This document shows, piece after piece, positions 54,465 through 64,000 of a DNA stretch of 64,000 nt (positions are counted from its first letter, which is position 1; every line of letters begins with the position of its first letter). The position numbers and the translations under genes are program-made. This DNA comes from Channallabes apus (lineage: Eukaryota > Chordata > Actinopteri > Siluriformes > Clariidae). The notes below the pieces were generated by a model. It saw nothing but the letters and a program-made list of their open reading frames with translations. It was not told the origin of the DNA and did no database searches. Where the stretch lies: NCBI GenBank assembly GCA_030522415.1, contig CM060108.1, positions 53,856,452-53,920,451 of the forward strand, written 5' to 3'.

Positions 54465-57392
54465 GTGTCTGTTCCCCGATCTAAGCAAAAATATAGAAAG
54501 ACTCAGAAAGTCTGTTTCAATAATCTAATTAACATAAAGACCACAAACTCGGATCATACTGAATGCGCAGCCGGCAACTCTGATCTGAAGCTAGGACTGT
54601 TAAATATTAGATCTCTCGCATCAAAAGCAGTTATGGTTAATGAAATTATCACAGATCAGGCGTTTGATATACTCTGTTTAACTGAAACATGGGTTAAACA
54701 GGATGAGTATGAAGCTCTAAATGAAGCTAGTCCTCCTGGATACAGCTACATACACCAGCCTCGGTTAACTGGTAGAGGAGGAGGCGTCGCAGTTATTCAA
54801 TTCAATTCAGTTTTATTTGTATAGCGTTTTTAACAATTGAAATTGTCTCAAAACAGCTTTACACAATCAAAAGAATTATTTAAGTTGTATGGAATGTGTT
54901 ATTCATGATGATAATCTGTCTATCGTACAAAAACACGGACACAAATTTAACTCATTTGAAATTCTTTATAGTAACATAAGTATACTTAAGTATATTAAGT
55001 CAGCTCAGTCGATTCCACTAATTATAATTTACTGAATTTCTTAGTGAATTTGCGGATTTCATCTCAGACCTGGTCGTTTCTGTAGACAAAGAGTTAATTG
55101 ATGGAGATTTTAACATTCATTTTGAGAATCCAGAAGACCCTCTGAGAACAGCATTTATGTCCATACTGGACTCTGTAGGCGTAAATCAGTGTGTAGTAGG
55201 ACCCACTCATAAAGCAGGTCACACTTTAGACTTAATAATATTTTTCGGATTAAGTATAAGAAATGTATTCACAATTCCACTGTCTGAAATGATCTCAGAT
55301 CACTATCTTGTCTCCATTCAAGTGTGTCACAGTGATAATGTATGCACAGCACCCCGCTACCGTATTAAACATACTTTCACATCAACTACCACACAGAGTT
55401 TTATCAGTAATCTCCCAGAGTTACCAACTTCGATTAGGTCACCGTCTGACCCCACAGAACTCGATCAGGCGACTGATTATTTAGAGTCGACATTTCGTTG
55501 TATCTTAGATAATGTAGCTCCAGCTAGAAGAAAAATTATTAGAGATATATTAGAGAGGTATAACGATCACACGCGCACTTTAAAACAGACCGCTCGGAAA
55601 TTAGAGCGTAAATGGCGTCAAACTAAATTGTTAGTATTTCAAATAGCATGGAAAGAGAGCATCCTGAACTATAGGAAAGCTCTTAGTGTAGCTAGATCAA
55701 CGTATCTCTCCACTCTTATAGAAGAAAATAAAAATAATCCTAGATTTTTATTTAATACCGTAGCCAAATTAACCAGAAATAAGACCACTACAGAAATCTC
55801 CACAACAACATCATGCAATAGCGAGGACTTCATGAACTTTTTTAATAATAAAATTGTAAATATCAGGCATAAAATTGAGGCTTTGAAACCGAACAATGTA
55901 ATTGATACAGATGTTAACCTACTCATGTCAGATTCAAACCTAGAATACTTTACTCCCCTTGAAGAGAATGAACTTATTTCACTCATCTCTTCTGCAAATT
56001 CATCAACCTGTATATTAGATCCTATACCGACACATTTTCTTAAACAGATAGTACCAGTAATAACAGAACCGCTGTTGAGAATAATTAATTCCTCACTCAG
56101 CATTGGTTATGTTCCAAAATCTTTTAAATTAGCAGTTATCAAACCAATAATTAAGAAACCTGACCTCGACCCCTGTCAGCTGTCCAATTACAGGCCAATA
56201 TCAAACCTCCCCTTTATCTCTAAGATTCTGGAAAAGATAGTAGCAGAGCAGCTATGCTCATATCTACATAGAAATGGCATACATGAACTGTATCAGTCAG
56301 GATTTAGGCCTCATCACAGCACAGAAACAGCACTCGTTAAAGTAGTAAATGACCTCCTATTGGCCTCTGATCAGGGTTGTGTAACTATGCTTGTATTACT
56401 CGACCTCAGTGCAGCTTTTGACACCATTGATCATGCTATTCTTCTTCACAGATTAGAAAATGTAGTAGGAATTAAGGGTACAGCCCTCTCCTGGCTCAGA
56501 TCCTATTTGACCGATCGTTATCAGTATGTAGACTTAAATGGTGATTATTCTGCATGTTCTCTAGTGGAGTTTGGCGTTCCGCAGGGTTCAGTTTTAGGCC
56601 CACTGCTTTTTTCCCTTTACATGCTTCCTCTGGGCAACATAATCCGTAATCATGGTATTAGTTTTCATTGTTATGCTGACGACACACAGCTATACGTCTC
56701 AACAAAACCTGATGAGAAAAACCATCTTACTAAAGTTGAGCAATGTGTGCAGGACATAAGAAATTGGATGCTAATTAACTTCCTTCTGCTTAATCCGGAT
56801 AAGACAGAAGTTCTAGTCCGGTGCTGATGTAGATAATATCACCAGGATAGCATTCTTTCACCTCAGAAATATTGCCAAGATAAGAAATATATTGTCGGTA
56901 AACGATGCAGAAAAACTAGTTCATGCTTTTATCACTTCTAGGTTGGACTATTGTAATGCTTTACTGTCTGGTTGTTCAGTTAGGTGCATAAACAAGCTTC
57001 AGCTAGTCCAGAATGCAGCAGCGAGAGTCCTCACTAGAACCAGAAGATATGAGCACATCACCCCTATCCTATCTTCACTACATTGGCTCCCTGTGAAATT
57101 TCGCATTGATTTTAAAATACTACTCTTGACAAATAAAGCTTTAAATGGTCTCGCGCCGCAGTATCTGAGTGAACTGCTAGTGTCTTACGATCCGCCACGC
57201 CTACTTCGGTCAAAGGATGCAGGCTGCTTGTCAGTACCGCGTATTATGAAAACTACAGCTGGGGGCAGAGCTTTTTCTTACAAAGCCCCAAAATTATGGA
57301 ATAGTCTTCCAAATAGTGTTCGGGACTCAGACACAGTCTCAGTGTTTAAGTCTAGGCTGAAAACCTATTTATTTAGCCAAGCATTTTTATAA
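54465..57392 (+). pseudogene. L2 ORF2, endonuclease and reverse transcriptase, broken (copy 2)
   Basis: The endonuclease start (LLNIRSLASKAV, LTETWVKQ) is cut by the nested L2 tail at 54800. A 20-base deletion removes the YRPPG block. From 55157 an open frame of 556 codons runs through SDHYLV, the linker and the reverse transcriptase with YADD (56672-56683), until a deletion near 56818. The C-terminus (56892-57392) is open in another frame. The intact counterpart of the deleted stretch is seen in copy 4. Confidence 0.85.
54800..54897 (-). mobile_element. 98-bp L2 3' end nested in L2 copy 2
   Basis: An antisense L2 tail bounded by an 8-base target duplication, GTTATTCA (54792-54799 and 54898-54905). 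Copy 1 shows the uninterrupted site. This is an extremely 5'-truncated insertion of the same family. Confidence 0.9.
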
Positions 57393-58358
57393 ATAGATTT
57401 GCCATAAGGTAAAGGAGCAGATCTGGGGGACTCATGGACATAGAGTATTATGGTGAACTGGTATGTTTAGATGCTGTCTTCCTCAGTCTCATTTGATCAC
57501 TCAGGTTTGTTGACGGTGAGGTGATTGTTTGCTTTACATCTCAGGGAGCCCTCATGTTTGTGTTTCCTTCTGGCTCTCCCTTTTAGTTATGCTGTCATAG
57601 TTAGTCCTGCCGGAGTCCCTGCTTGCACTCTACAGTAAATATACATTCACATTAGACATTGTGACTGTGACCATACCTAATTGCAATCTCTCCTCCTCTT
57701 CTCTTCCTCAGCCTCTTTCTCTCTCTCTCTCTGTCGAGCTACACATGTGGTTCCTGAGCTGCCAGTGATCCAGACTCCCTCTGCCGTCCGGACCTGTCTG
57801 ATCCATCCTGGTGCCCCGTTTCTGGTTGGAGGTCTCGTTGCATGGATGCCCCGTGTGTCTCTTTAGGATGCGTCTGGTGTCTGGGGATGATTCTATCTAC
57901 TTAGAAGATGGTTCTGGCCTCGACTGGTGTTGTCAGCTGTTTCTCTGAGGACTTGACAATTCGATAGTTCAGGACTGGAACTTTCTACAAGTCTATCTGA
58001 GTCTCCAATAACTACTCGACTCCATTTTACATCAACTATTATAACATCAATTAACATCAACTATTATAGCTGAACCTAAGACTTTCCTGCTATCCGTTTC
58101 ACCCAGATGAGGATGGGTTCCCTGTTGAGTCTGGTTCCTTTCAAGGTTTCTTCCTATTACCATCTCAGGGAGTTTTTCCTTGCCACTGTCGCCCTCGGGC
58201 TTGCTCACCAGGGACTATCTGAACATTTAATTCATACACATTCATATTCCACACAAACTTAAATAGTTCTTTTGATTGTGTAAAGCTGTTTTGAGACAAT
58301 GTCAATTGTTAAAAGCGCTATACAAATAAAACTGAATTGAAATTGAATTGAATTGAAT

Positions 58359-58509
58359 AGATCAGAGCAGATGGAGGTAAGATTTAGAGAAATAGAGAAA
58401 CTATTGCTGAGGAATCACTGATCTCGGTCATTTTAAACTATATTTTAGGTTTACTGAACAGAATAAAACACACTGTGAATAGATTCTTAATGGTTCTGTT
58501 CACCATCCA
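58359..58509 (+). repeat. Upstream segment of zinc-finger unit 3
   Basis: Matches 28905-29047 and leads without interruption into exon 1. L2 copy 2 abuts its left edge. Confidence 0.75.
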
Positions 58510-58721
58510 GTCCAGTAGGAGGCAGTGAAACACACAACGAAAAGACAAAGGAGAAGAAGAGCTGAAGACGTTGTTCCACTTGTACGGTCTAGTTATCCAG
58601 CTAAGCTAAAAGAATCTCTACATTTAACTGTTTCTACCTGCAGTTTTACAGAGAATCTTAAATCAGATCGAGTTTAATTAAAAACAGCTTTTGAGGAGAG
58701 GATTAACTAACTGATCCTGAG
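58510..58721 (+). other. Exon 1 of a third zinc-finger unit
   Basis: It is about 95 percent like exon 1 of unit 2, with donor GAG|GTAAGTTAAAG (intron from 58722). Similarity continues to about 58758 and then ends. No zinc-finger exon follows inside the window. The gene may continue beyond 64000 behind the L2 insertion, or may have lost its coding exon. Confidence 0.65.
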
Positions 58722-59623
58722 GTAAGTTAAAGTCTAAACACTTACTGACTGGATCCTACAGACTAAGAACACGGTGCGCGATTCCTCCAACATGGCGCCG
58801 GTGTTTTGTGACTCGGCGTCTGGTCTCAAACAGTCATACACAGTATATGATATGAAGTGAAACGTTTATACGACTGTTGTGGACATCAATATTATACAAA
58901 AAAATAATATAAAGAACTTTACATAATATTTAGCAACAAAAATGAAAATAAAATAATAGATAGAAGTATAAAGACGTTAAAGAATATATCATAAAAATAG
59001 AAAACTTTATACAGTAAAATTTAATATAGTAGAAATGTAATGTAGTGCAGTGTAGAACCAAGTCCAGTTATTGTAATACTGCAGTACAAGTTCACAGTCC
59101 TGCAAAATGTGCAAATGTTCCATGTGTGAATGTATGTGTGTGTCCTGGTAAAAAGTAAAAGTTCACAGTCCTGCAAAATGTGCAAGCGTGTGAGTGTTAG
59201 GTATCGAATATTTTAGTAATCGAGTATTCTACCAAAAATTTAATCAATTAATGTATCATTATTGTAATCAATCATAAATTGAATCGATTAATGTATAATT
59301 ATTCACAATACAAGTAATAGCTTAAAGTTTACTGAGATGAATTAAGTGCCATACACCCTTATTTTAAAGTCTTTTCTCAGATGGCAAAAAAGAAAAAAAA
59401 AATCGGTATTTCAAATGACTAAGTATCAAAAAATAAACACTGTTATGCGCCAAAATGCCTCCCTGCCAAAGATTGCCCCCCCCCCCCCCACATAATCTCT
59501 ATCAAATATTATATTAGAACATAAATTCATAGGTTTATGATTTACAAATTGCACCAAACGAATTTTGATTATAAGATAGGCAATATAAAAATGACATGTT
59601 GTATAGGAGGAAATATATAAATA

Positions 59624-59630
<7 letters not shown>
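58722..59630. other. Intron-like region with small repeats, no gene
   Basis: A 26-base phrase AGTTCACAGTCCTGCAAAAT occurs twice 70 bases apart (about 59089 and 59159). 59205-59300 carries TAGGTATCGAATATTTTAGT and GTAATCGAGTATTC, resembling the end of a fish hAT miniature element. A C-run lies at 59477-59490. Confidence 0.55.

Positions 59631-59674
<44 letters not shown>
59631..59674. repeat. TA microsatellite
   Basis: About 44 bases of TA, the apparent target of the MITE that follows. Confidence 0.95.
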
Positions 59675-59678
<4 letters not shown>

Positions 59679-59863
59679 TGGCTTGCAAAAGTATTCGGCC
59701 CCCTTGAACTTTTCCACATTTTGTCACATTACAGCCACAAACATGAATCAATTTTATTGGAATTCCACATGAAAGACCAATACAAAGTGGTGTACACGTG
59801 AGAACTGGAACGAAAATCATACATGATTCCAAACATTTTTTACAAATAAATAACTGAAAAGTG
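59675..59863. mobile_element. Left end of the Tc1-type MITE
   Basis: CAGTGGCTTGCAAAAGTATT onward matches 13012-13200 nearly base for base, then stops at AACTGAAAAGTG. Its right end is missing. Confidence 0.8.
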
Positions 59864-59959
59864 TTATGTTTAGGGTCGTATAGTTGATACGTATTTAATA
59901 AAGATTTAAAATTTTATAAACAAATAAACTCGGTGGTTTAAATCTAGTTACTTTAAACT

Positions 59960-60480
59960 GAGAATTTTAGCTAAGATTAAGCCTTTTTTTATCATTCACA
60001 AATTTTGAGAGAGTAATTCACGCTTTCATTTTATCTCGCTTTGATTACTGTAATGCGTTATACTGTATACAGGGATCAGTCAGTCCTTGCGCTCTCGTCT
60101 ACAGCTTGTCCAAAATTCTGCTGCTTCACTTTTAACCGGTACATGCAAAAGTGATCACATCACTCTGGTATTAAAGTCACTTAATTGGCTCCCGGTTCGC
60201 TACAGGATTGATTAAAAAAAAATTTATTACTTGTTTTTTAATCGCTGAATGGTTTTACACCTCCGTACTTCTCTGAGTTTACAATGTCAAGAAATCTCAG
60301 ACCAGTTACTCCTCTCTGTCCCAAGGTCTAGATTACAGCTCAGAGGTGACAGAGCGTTTGCTGTTGCTGCGCCTAAATTATCAAACGATTTAATATTAGA
60401 GCAGCACCTACATTAGAAACATTTAAAACCAGACTGAAAGCTCAGTTCTTTTCAATGGCTTCTACACCTGGCTGAGACAT
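59960..60480 (+). mobile_element. LINE 3' fragment, sense
   Basis: Decodes with stops to CNAL-like, LRSRLQLVQNSAASLLTGTC, SDHITLVLKSLNWLPVRYRI and PTLETFKTRLKAQFFSMA. This is the C-terminus of an L2-like reverse transcriptase, the same old family as 25325-26510 and 52514-53354. Confidence 0.65.
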
Positions 60481-60504
60481 GATTTATCCTATTTATTCTT
60501 TTTG

Positions 60505-60800
60505 GGGCTGTAACTATCGAATAGTTTAGTAATCGAGTATTCTACCAAAAAGTTTATCGGTTAATTGAGTAATCGGATAAAATGTCCTTTTGCTTATTTA
60601 AACAGCAAAATATATGAGAAACAAAGGTTAATTGGTTTTCTTTTTAGAAAAATAAACTTTTCTTTTTTAAATGCATACAGGATTTTATCAAAAATAAACA
60701 TTGTCATTATTCACAATACAAGGAATAGTTTATACCCGTCTCACCTACAGATGGTATTCAATTGGTATTCCACTTGAATACCATCTGTAGGTCGCAGCAT
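60505..60800. mobile_element. hAT-like miniature end with a perfect 19-bp hairpin
   Basis: Starts GGGCTGTAACTATCGAATAG, related to 59205-59300. At 60743-60761 and 60774-60792 there are exact 19-base reverse complements with a 12-base loop, far better paired than the neighbouring DNA. Confidence 0.5.
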
Positions 60801-61194
60801 TTGGGTTTGTGCGTTTGCTGGCTTTTCCCGCTGGGTGGTATATAACTATAGACTGACGCTTCAGGCATCAGTTCATTCTCTGCAGGATTAATGAGCCGCA
60901 GCTCCTTTAGAGCGGATAAAATCAATTGAAACACTGTAGTTAAACAAATTCATAATCGCAGTACTAAAATTACAGTACAAACTTAGAATTTAAATAAAAG
61001 TAAATCTTATTAGGCTCGAATTTAAGCAAAGTAAACGTTAACGCAGGAGTCTTTAGATTTTATCATGTGTAATTAGAAAAGCTACACATGTATGTTTTTT
61101 GTCATCTTATATTTTGTTCTTTAAATTTGTAGTAGATTTATTAACTGAAATAAACGAAACTAAATGATCATAAAAATTTAATTGTCAGGACGTT
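60801..61194. other. No gene recognised
   Basis: AT-rich, with no coding, RNA or transposon signal recognised. Confidence 0.5.
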
Positions 61195-64000
61195 ATTCAT
61201 TATTCAGTTTTATTTGTATAGCGCTTTTAACAATTGACATTGTCTCAAAACAGCTTTACACAATCAAAAGAATTATTTAAGTTTGTATGGAATGTGAATG
61301 TGTATGAATCAAAATGTTCAGATATTCCCTGGCGAGCAAGCCCGAGGGCGACAGTGGCAAGGAAAAACTCCCTGAGACGGTAATAGGAAGAAACCTTGAG
61401 AGGAACCAGACTCGACAGGGAACCCATCCTCATCTGGGTGAAACAGATAGCAGGAAATGATCTGCATTTATACAGTGTTAAGTGTTAGGTTCAGCTATAA
61501 TAGTTGATGTTAATTGATGTTATAATACTTGATGTAAAATGGAGTCCAGTAGTTATTCGAGACTCAGATAGACTTGTAGAAAGTTCCAGTCCTGAACTAT
61601 CGAATTGTCAAGTCCTCAGAGAAACAGCTGACCACATCCCCAATCATCCCCAGACACCAGACGCATCCTAAAGAGACACACGGGGCATCCATGCGACGAG
61701 ACCTCCAACCAGAAACCGGGCACCAGGATGGATCAGACAGGTCCGGAGGGCAGAGGGAGTCTGGATCACTGGCAGCTCAGGAACCACATGTGTAGCTCGA
61801 CAGAGAGAGAGAGAGAAAGAGTGAAAGGGGGAGACAGGGGGAGAGAGGAAAGAGAAAGAGGGGGAGTAAGAGAAGAGGAGGAGAGATTGCAATTAGGTAT
61901 GGTCACAGTCACAATGTCTAATGTGAATGTATATTTACTGTAGAGTGCAAGCAGGGACTCCGGCAGGACTAACTATGACAGCATAACTAAAAGGGAGAGC
62001 CAGAAGGAAACACAAACATGAGGGCTCCCTGAGATGTAAAGCAAACAATCACCTCACCGTCAACAAACCTGAGTGATCAAATGAGACTGAGGAAGACAGC
62101 ATCTAAACATACCAGTTCACCATAATACTCTACGTCCATGAGTCCCCCAGATCTGCTCCTTTACCTTATGGCAAATCTATTTATAAAATGCTTGGTTAAA
62201 TAAATAGGTTTTTAGCCTAGACTTAAACACAGAGACTGTGTCTGAGTCCCGAACACTATTTGGAAGACTATTCCATAATTTTGGGGCTTTGTAAGAAAAA
62301 GCTCTGCCCCCAGCTGTAGTTTTCATAATACGCGGTACTGATAAGCAGCCTGCATCCTTTGACCGAAGTAGGCGTGGCGGGTCGTAAGACACTAGCAGTT
62401 CGCTCAGATACTGCGGCGCGAGACCATTTAATGCCTTATATGTCAAGAGTAGTATTTTAAAATCAATGCGAAATTTCACAGGGAGCCAATGCAGTGAAGA
62501 TAGGATAGGGGTGATGTGCTCATATCTTCTGGTTCTAGTGAGGACTCTCGCTGCTGCATTCTGGACTAGCTGAAGCGTGTTTATGCACCTAACTGAACAA
62601 CCAGACAGTAAGGCATTACAATAGTCCAACCTAGAAGTGATAAAAGCATGAACTAGTTTTTCTGCATCATTTAGCGACAATATATTTCTTATTTTGGCGA
62701 TATTTCTAAGGTGAAAGAATGCTATCCTGGTGATATTATCTACATGAGCTTCAAATGAAAGGCTGGAATCTATAATCACGCCGAGGTCTTTTACTGTTGC
62801 ACTTGACGGAACAGAAAGGCTATCTAAAGTTACGGTGAGATCTAAGATTTTACTTCTAGCTGTATGCGGTCCTATGACTAGAACTTCTGTCTTATCCGGA
62901 TTAAGCAGAAGGAAGTTAATTAGCATCCAATTTCTTATGTCTTGAACACATTGCTCAACTTTAGTAAGATGGTTTTTCTCATCAGGTTTTGTTGAGACGT
63001 ATAGCTGTGTGTCGTCAGCATAACAATGAAAACTAATACCATGCTTACGGATTATGTTGCCCAGAGGAAGCATGTAAAGGGAAAAAAGCAGTGGGCCTAA
63101 AACTGAACCCTGCGGAACACCAAACTCCACTAGAGAACATGCAGAATAATCACCATTTAAGTCTACATACTGATAACGATCGGTCAAATAGGATCTGAGC
63201 CAGGAGAGGGTTGTACCCTCAATTCCTACTAAATTTTCTAATCTGTGAAGAAGAATAGCATGATCAATAGTGTCAAAAGCTGCACTGAGGTCGAGTAATA
63301 CAAGCATAGTTACACAACCCTGATCAGAGGCCAATAGGAGGTCATTTACTACTTTAACGAGTGCTGTTTCTGTGCTGTGATGAGGCCTAAATCCTGACTG
63401 ATACAGTTCATGTATGCCATTTCTATGTAGATATGAGCATAGCTGCTCCGCTACTATCTTTTCCAGAATCTTAGAGATAAAGGGGAGGTTTGATATTGGC
63501 CTGTAATTGGACAGCTGACAGGGGTCGAGGTCAGGTTTCTTAATTATTGGTTTAATAACTGCTACTTTAAAAGATTTTGGAACATAACCAATGCTAAGTG
63601 AGGAATTAATTATTCTCAACAACGGTTCTGTTATTACTGGTACTATCTGTTTAAGAAAATGTGTCGGTATAGGATCTAATATACAGGTTGATGAATTTGC
63701 AGAAGAGATGAGTGAAATTAGTTCATTCTCTTCAAGAGGAGTAAAGTATTCTAGGTTTGAATCTGACATGGCTAGGTTAACATCAGTATCAATTACATTG
63801 TTTGGTTTCAAAGCCTCAATTTTATGCCTGATATTTACAATTTTATTATTAAAAAAGTTCATGAAGTCCTCACTATTGCATGATGTTGTTGTGGAGATTT
63901 CTGTAGTGGTCTTATTTCTGGTTAATTTGGCTACGGTATTAAATAAAAATCTAGGATTATTTTTATTTTCTTCTATAAGAGTGGAGAGATACGTTGATCT
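61195..64000 (-). mobile_element. L2-type LINE, copy 4, runs off the window
   Basis: Minus strand. The 3' end is at about 61195 (tail reduced to ATTCATTATTCAG), then a 1 kb 3' UTR and ORF2. The 5' side continues beyond 64000. It is very similar to copy 3 and the intact regions of copy 2. Confidence 0.9.
62177..64000 (-). CDS. L2 ORF2 reverse transcriptase, open to the window edge (copy 4)
   Basis: The frame is open from the window edge to the stop at 62177, at least 607 codons, with no break. It contains the endonuclease-RT linker ([20 protein letters not shown]), [72 protein letters not shown] (63011-63022), [19 protein letters not shown] and the full C-terminus ending FNQAFYK. It is the only L2 copy in the window without visible damage. 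Whether the endonuclease and ORF1 are intact lies outside the window. The enzyme would copy LINE RNA onto nicked target DNA. Confidence 0.85.
   Translation of the reverse strand, partial: RSTYLSTLIEENKNNPRFLFNTVAKLTRNKTTTEISTTTSCNSEDFMNFFNNKIVNIRHKIEALKPNNVIDTDVNLAMSDSNLEYFTPLEENELISLISSANSSTCILDPIPTHFLKQIVPVITEPLLRIINSSLSIGYVPKSFKVAVIKPIIKKPDLDPCQLSNYRPISNLPFISKILEKIVAEQLCSYLHRNGIHELYQSGFRPHHSTETALVKVVNDLLLASDQGCVTMLVLLDLSAAFDTIDHAILLHRLENLVGIEGTTLSWLRSYLTDRYQYVDLNGDYSACSLVEFGVPQGSVLGPLLFSLYMLPLGNIIRKHGISFHCYADDTQLYVSTKPDEKNHLTKVEQCVQDIRNWMLINFLLLNPDKTEVLVIGPHTARSKILDLTVTLDSLSVPSSATVKDLGVIIDSSLSFEAHVDNITRIAFFHLRNIAKIRNILSLNDAEKLVHAFITSRLDYCNALLSGCSVRCINTLQLVQNAAARVLTRTRRYEHITPILSSLHWLPVKFRIDFKILLLTYKALNGLAPQYLSELLVSYDPPRLLRSKDAGCLSVPRIMKTTAGGRAFSYKAPKLWNSLPNSVRDSDTVSVFKSRLKTYLFNQAFYK

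Larger units (their letters stand above)
53355..58358 (+). mobile_element. L2-type LINE, copy 2, nearly full length
   Basis: About 5 kb. The 5' end TTGGTGACGTAGCTTCC is shared with copy 1, followed by ORF1, ORF2 with endonuclease and reverse transcriptase, a 0.95 kb 3' UTR, and AAAAGCGCTATACAAATAAA plus a GAATT tail. It is damaged by ORF1 frameshifts (about 53846, 54155), a nested L2 tail (54800), a 20-base deletion at about 55032 and a deletion of about 130 bases at 56818. Confidence 0.9.

Overview
The window looks like teleost fish nuclear DNA. The evidence is the fish-type Tc1 transposons, L2-type LINEs with a GAATT-rich 3' tail, V-SINE-like tRNA-derived repeats, hAT elements, Ty3/gypsy remnants, an endogenous retrovirus and short introns with ordinary GT-AG sites. 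I cannot name the species. No bacterial-type genes, rRNA or CRISPR arrays are visible.

Layout. 0-2.9 kb: two tRNA-Glu-like sequences, small repeats and an inverted copy of the sequence that lies upstream of a zinc-finger gene 12 kb away. 2.96-5.9 kb: L2 copy 1, internally deleted, followed by a V-SINE carrying a nested L2 tail. 6.17-13.0 kb: a candidate 6.8 kb DNA transposon with CCCAGATAGCA ends, containing a piggyBac-like exon and a shrunken LTR retrotransposon with a 33-bp coding minisatellite. 13.3-20.4 kb: zinc-finger unit 1. Its intron holds a long inverted-repeat element that carries a LINE fragment and a Tc1 copy. 20.4-28.9 kb: a Tc1 copy, a transposase-like exon interrupted by a hAT element and a SINE, LINE debris and a hAT transposase fragment. 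28.9-35.9 kb: zinc-finger unit 2, with a LINE upstream and a hAT (with a Tc1 inside it) in its 3' UTR. 37.9-41.05 kb: a near-complete but broken LINE. 41.1-50.85 kb: an endogenous retrovirus with broken gag, pol scraps and an env split by an L2. 50.9-52.5 kb: a Tc1 copy. 53.35-58.35 kb: L2 copy 2, nearly full length. 58.35-58.8 kb: exon 1 of a third zinc-finger unit. 59-61.2 kb: transposon ends and LINE debris. 61.2-64 kb: L2 copy 4, whose ORF2 is open to the window edge.

The only likely functional host genes are the two tandem, same-strand C2H2 zinc-finger genes (13 and 12 fingers), each with one untranslated first exon and one coding exon. They come from a segmental duplication that also carried an antisense gypsy remnant downstream. 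The third unit shows only exon 1 here. Because the units are paralogous, unoccupied sites in one unit date and delimit insertions in the other. This gives unusually clean boundaries for an 8-bp-TSD inverted-repeat element and a hAT.

Nothing here is clearly a new multi-gene system. The most unusual items are the inverted-repeat element with a paralogous empty site, the uncharacterised SDG/QYK protein exon, the repeated purine-loop stem-loops in the retroviral leader, and two LINE copies from different families that both lost their middles but kept both ends.
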